Positions 62,053-64,000 of a stretch of DNA of 64,000 nucleotides are shown piece by piece. Both the position numbers and the translations under genes were made by a program. A model generated the notes under the pieces. That model was not told the origin of the DNA. It did no database searches and saw nothing but the letters and a program-made list of their open reading frames with translations. Every line of letters begins with the position of its first letter. Positions within the stretch are counted from its first letter, which is position 1. This DNA comes from Planctomycetaceae bacterium (GTDB taxonomy: Bacteria > Planctomycetota > Planctomycetia > Planctomycetales > Planctomycetaceae): NCBI GenBank assembly GCA_041398785.1, contig JAWKUA010000024.1, forward strand, positions 15,665-79,664, in the 5' to 3' direction.

Positions 62053-62391
62053 TCAGAAGGGAACGAATCTCGGCCCGAAATCTTCTTCCGGGTCAGAGAC
62101 CGGACGGCCCACGAGGTGCTCATAGAGAAAATCCAGGCGCTGCGGCATCGTCCAATCGTCGTTGTTCAGAATCCTCCTGAGAACACCGTTGCAGAGTTTT
62201 GAGCGGCGCTGTTCCGGTGACAGCAGCACCGCAAGGCTCATTAGACGCAGCCGGTCGGTGTCGTCGTCAATTCCGACGGATTCCGCGATCGCTGCCCATG
62301 CGGTCAGTGAGGCGAGCAAGAATTCGTCGGTATACCGGCTGGCTTCTCGCGGATAGCGCCACTTCAGTTGCTTCAGCAGAGTCTCATGCAT
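62053..62391 (-). CDS. Unrecognised 112-residue protein in the secretion-type operon
   Basis: The protein starts MHETLLKQLKWRYPREASRY at ATG 62391, which overlaps the stop of the preceding gene in the 8-base string ATGCATGA; tight translational coupling is therefore expected. It is soluble and mostly helical: TDEFLLASLTAWAAIAESVG, LRLMSLAVLLSPEQRRSKL and a C-terminal WTMPQRLDFLYEHLVGRPVS. It has no membrane or signal segment. I know no family. An earlier in-frame start (62517) would lie wholly inside the upstream gene and is unlikely. Co-expression with the 255-residue gene suggests a two-protein complex. Confidence 0.7.
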   Translation of the reverse strand: MHETLLKQLKWRYPREASRYTDEFLLASLTAWAAIAESVGIDDDTDRLRLMSLAVLLSPEQRRSKLCNGVLRRILNNDDWTMPQRLDFLYEHLVGRPVSDPEEDFGPRFVPF

Positions 62392-63151
62392 AGCCGGTCC
62401 CCTGCGCCGGAATGTCAGGAGCCGACGGAAGATCACGCAGACTTCCGATGTACGCCAGATCCGGAAGGTTCGAAATGAGCTGATTCGCGCCGGAGACAAG
62501 CTGACGGCGTTCTTCATTGCTCAACAGTGGACTCAGCCACCACCAGAATCGTGCCCCCTGGAAGCGACAAAAGATCGGATACAACTGCGATTCCGGGCCG
62601 TTGGGAATATCGGGCAGATCGTCGTTCCAGAGATTGATCGCGTAAAGGTGCAGATCCCAGTCACTCAATCGCGGCTTCCCCGCGCTGCGAGTGCGCGCGT
62701 CGAATTCGTCCGCGTTCACGGAACGGTCGAAACGTTCTCTGGCGTCCTGCTGAATGGCGGCCGGAACACAAAGACGTTTCCAGTCCCCGGAATCGCGTCG
62801 GGCTTTGCGCAATACGTTCGTCCAGGCTTCCAGTGCCGGATATTCGTGGTGAGACTGACAGTAGATTTCGGTGAACCACTTCCTGAATACTCCGCCGGGG
62901 TCCGCAGACCGTTCGGCAAGAAAATCGAAGACACGTGCGACGCGAACAAGCACAGCGTCGAAGTCATGCTGCTGCTCCGTTCGCTCCACACGAATGAAGT
63001 CCCGGAGCCCGCTGACAAGCTGTTGACTGTCGACACGGTCCAGGCCGATCACGTCGTGGAACGGCACGGTAAAGTCCAGGCTGCACAGCATGATCGCGCT
63101 GGTCAGGCGGCTCAGTTCCAGGGATTCATCGATGGAAGTCAGCTCACTCAT
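62384..63151 (-). CDS. Unrecognised 255-residue protein in the secretion-type operon
   Basis: It starts MSELTSIDESLELSRLTSAI at ATG 63151, 27 bases after the stop of the DUF4150 gene, and ends in an 8-base overlap with the next gene. It is soluble, with an N-terminal helical region (FDAVLVRVARVFDFLAERSA) and aromatic-rich central and C-terminal parts (GVFRKWFTEIYCQSHHEYPA, LHLYAINLWNDDLPDI, YPIFCRFQGARFWWWLSPLL). No motif for a known toxin, immunity protein or chaperone is visible. Its place between a PAAR-like protein and a TIGR02270-type protein suggests an effector, immunity or adaptor role, which is inference only. Confidence 0.7.
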   Translation of the reverse strand: MSELTSIDESLELSRLTSAIMLCSLDFTVPFHDVIGLDRVDSQQLVSGLRDFIRVERTEQQHDFDAVLVRVARVFDFLAERSADPGGVFRKWFTEIYCQSHHEYPALEAWTNVLRKARRDSGDWKRLCVPAAIQQDARERFDRSVNADEFDARTRSAGKPRLSDWDLHLYAINLWNDDLPDIPNGPESQLYPIFCRFQGARFWWWLSPLLSNEERRQLVSGANQLISNLPDLAYIGSLRDLPSAPDIPAQGTGYA

Positions 63152-63178
63152 CGGATTTCTGCCACATCGTGAATCGAA

Positions 63179-64000
63179 CTACGGAATTGCCATCGCAGCG
63201 CTCCACGCGGCTGCGGTTCCTGTTCCCAGTGCCGCTTCACCGAACGGGCCGTCGAACGGTATGATGGCCGCGGCGACGGTACCCACGGCAAGAATTCCGG
63301 CACCGACGATCAGTGTTCCCTTCAGAAGTTTGGAGCCCCAGCCGCTGGATTGCGTCCGCGGCGCAACCCACTGAGGCCCCTTCCAGTCCGCGGGCTGCGG
63401 CAGCGGCTTGTTCGCCCACTCGCGCGCGTTGGCCGGAGGCGGCGGCCCGCCCTTGCACTTGTCGTCGTACTCGTCGAGCGACTTCTTCAGGTTGTTCTGC
63501 TGTGTCGAAATCTCCTTGTTGTGCCGCATCCAGGAATTCGAACCTTTGGAAAATCCAAGTTGCGGATTCGGACCGCGATCAAACGGAGCGTTCGGGGCGC
63601 CGGCACTTCCAAGTCCGCCGCCAAAGATCTGCTGGCTGAATCTTTCCGCGAGTCCCCGGATGCCGTTCACTTTACCGGTCACGCCTTCACCGATCAGATT
63701 CTTGATGTGCTCCAGCAGCGCCGCACAGCCTTTTTCCAGATTCGTCTTCATCAACTCCAGAATCTTCTGCAGCAGCCCCGCAGCATTCACCGTGTTCTGG
63801 TGATTGTGAAACATCTTGTCCGTCAGCCGGCACGCTCCTTTGCCTTCGAGTTTCACGTCGAACGAATACGTGATCCACGTGGCTTCCTTGATGAATGTGC
63901 CGGACTTGACTCCACCGCCGACTCCGGCTTCGTCGCCGGTACTTTTGAAGAATTCCGATCCGTACTTCGCGCACATGTTGCCGCCGTCGGCGTGGATCGT
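63179..64000 (-). CDS. DUF4150 (PAAR-like) domain protein, 3' part
   Basis: The frame is open at the right edge, so the start lies outside the window. About 270 residues are visible. The first 75 match the DUF4150 PAAR-like pattern: IHADGGNMCAKYGSEFFKST, GDEAGVGGGVKSGTFI, YSFDVKLEGKGACRLTD, then MFHNHQNTVNAAG. PAAR-like domains cap the VgrG spike of type VI and related injection systems and carry effectors. A helical region (ILELMKTNLEKGCAALLEHI), a Pro/Gly-rich linker (KGGPPPPANAREWAN) and a hydrophobic C-terminus (LLKGTLIVGAGILAVGTVAA) follow. That hydrophobic tail could be a membrane-acting effector or a transit segment. It heads the operon seen in the last 4 kb. Confidence 0.8.
   Translation of the reverse strand, partial: TIHADGGNMCAKYGSEFFKSTGDEAGVGGGVKSGTFIKEATWITYSFDVKLEGKGACRLTDKMFHNHQNTVNAAGLLQKILELMKTNLEKGCAALLEHIKNLIGEGVTGKVNGIRGLAERFSQQIFGGGLGSAGAPNAPFDRGPNPQLGFSKGSNSWMRHNKEISTQQNNLKKSLDEYDDKCKGGPPPPANAREWANKPLPQPADWKGPQWVAPRTQSSGWGSKLLKGTLIVGAGILAVGTVAAAIIPFDGPFGEAALGTGTAAAWSAAMAIP

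Noticed and set aside
59740..64000. A complete type VI secretion system
   Set aside because: Only accessory-type genes are visible; no sheath, VgrG, membrane-complex or ClpV gene is in the window, so only a partial cassette is claimed.

Overview
The window reads as a chromosome fragment of a planctomycete, probably from an environmental or metagenomic assembly. The evidence is GC-rich codon use, long spacers rich in palindromic repeats, an exported protein with a LEPR-XLL N-terminus, zinc-ribbon plus membrane proteins, an ECF sigma/Ser-Thr kinase pair, a BatA-type vWA protein, a very Cys-rich secreted protein, Uma2 and DUF4058 genes, and an MfnB-like C1 (methanopterin) enzyme. Several conserved genes (a UvrA paralogue, lspA, deoC, a DUF4058 gene, a methyltransferase and an unknown gene) carry reading-frame breaks. 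At least one break sits in a G homopolymer, so indel errors in the assembly are a real possibility.

Layout. 1-4185: 3' end of nadC, a repeat-bearing spacer and a frame-broken uvrA paralogue. 4313-10102: an NtrC-type regulator, a Uma2 gene, two small membrane proteins and two unrecognised minus-strand genes. 10307-16434: ECF sigma factor with a TPR Ser/Thr kinase, a DksA/TraR-type zinc protein coupled to lspA, and a PQQ-propeller protein. 16662-24744 (minus strand): quinone oxidoreductase, vWA protein, Hsp20, HAD hydrolase and a zinc-ribbon trypsin-like protease. 25418-34029: sugar-type metabolism (two TIM-barrel isomerases, a Gfo/Idh/MocA oxidoreductase, deoC, a dehydroquinate-synthase-like enzyme) among repeat-rich spacers. 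34679-39523: Cys-rich exported protein, PIN/TRAM membrane protein, RbsC-like permease with an added extracytoplasmic domain, PfkB kinase. 39765-45689: a surface-polysaccharide block (flippase-like protein, two methyltransferases, glycosyltransferase, sugar-nucleotide epimerase). 46480-55646: two CBS proteins, a LEPR-XLL esterase flanked by two related 92-93 bp elements, the MfnB-like enzyme, a TPR protein and a GT39-like membrane glycosyltransferase. 56139-59384: a lipoprotein-like coiled-coil protein, a PIN-type protein with a small partner, and fumC. 59740-64000: a minus-strand operon running off the right edge with a DUF4150/PAAR-like protein, two overlapping unknown genes, a TIGR02270-type HEAT protein and an FHA-like protein. 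It resembles the accessory/effector part of a type VI or related contractile injection system.

The most distinctive material is this right-edge cassette and the intergenic landscape. At least five families of palindromic or direct-repeat elements are visible: CGGCAGATGAG-ended elements, TTTGGAGTG-ended elements with two different self-complementary cores, GCGACGTCAGTCCGC elements, the 92-93 bp pair around the esterase gene, and CATTCCCGCG arrays. No rRNA, tRNA, CRISPR array, transposase or prophage gene was recognised.
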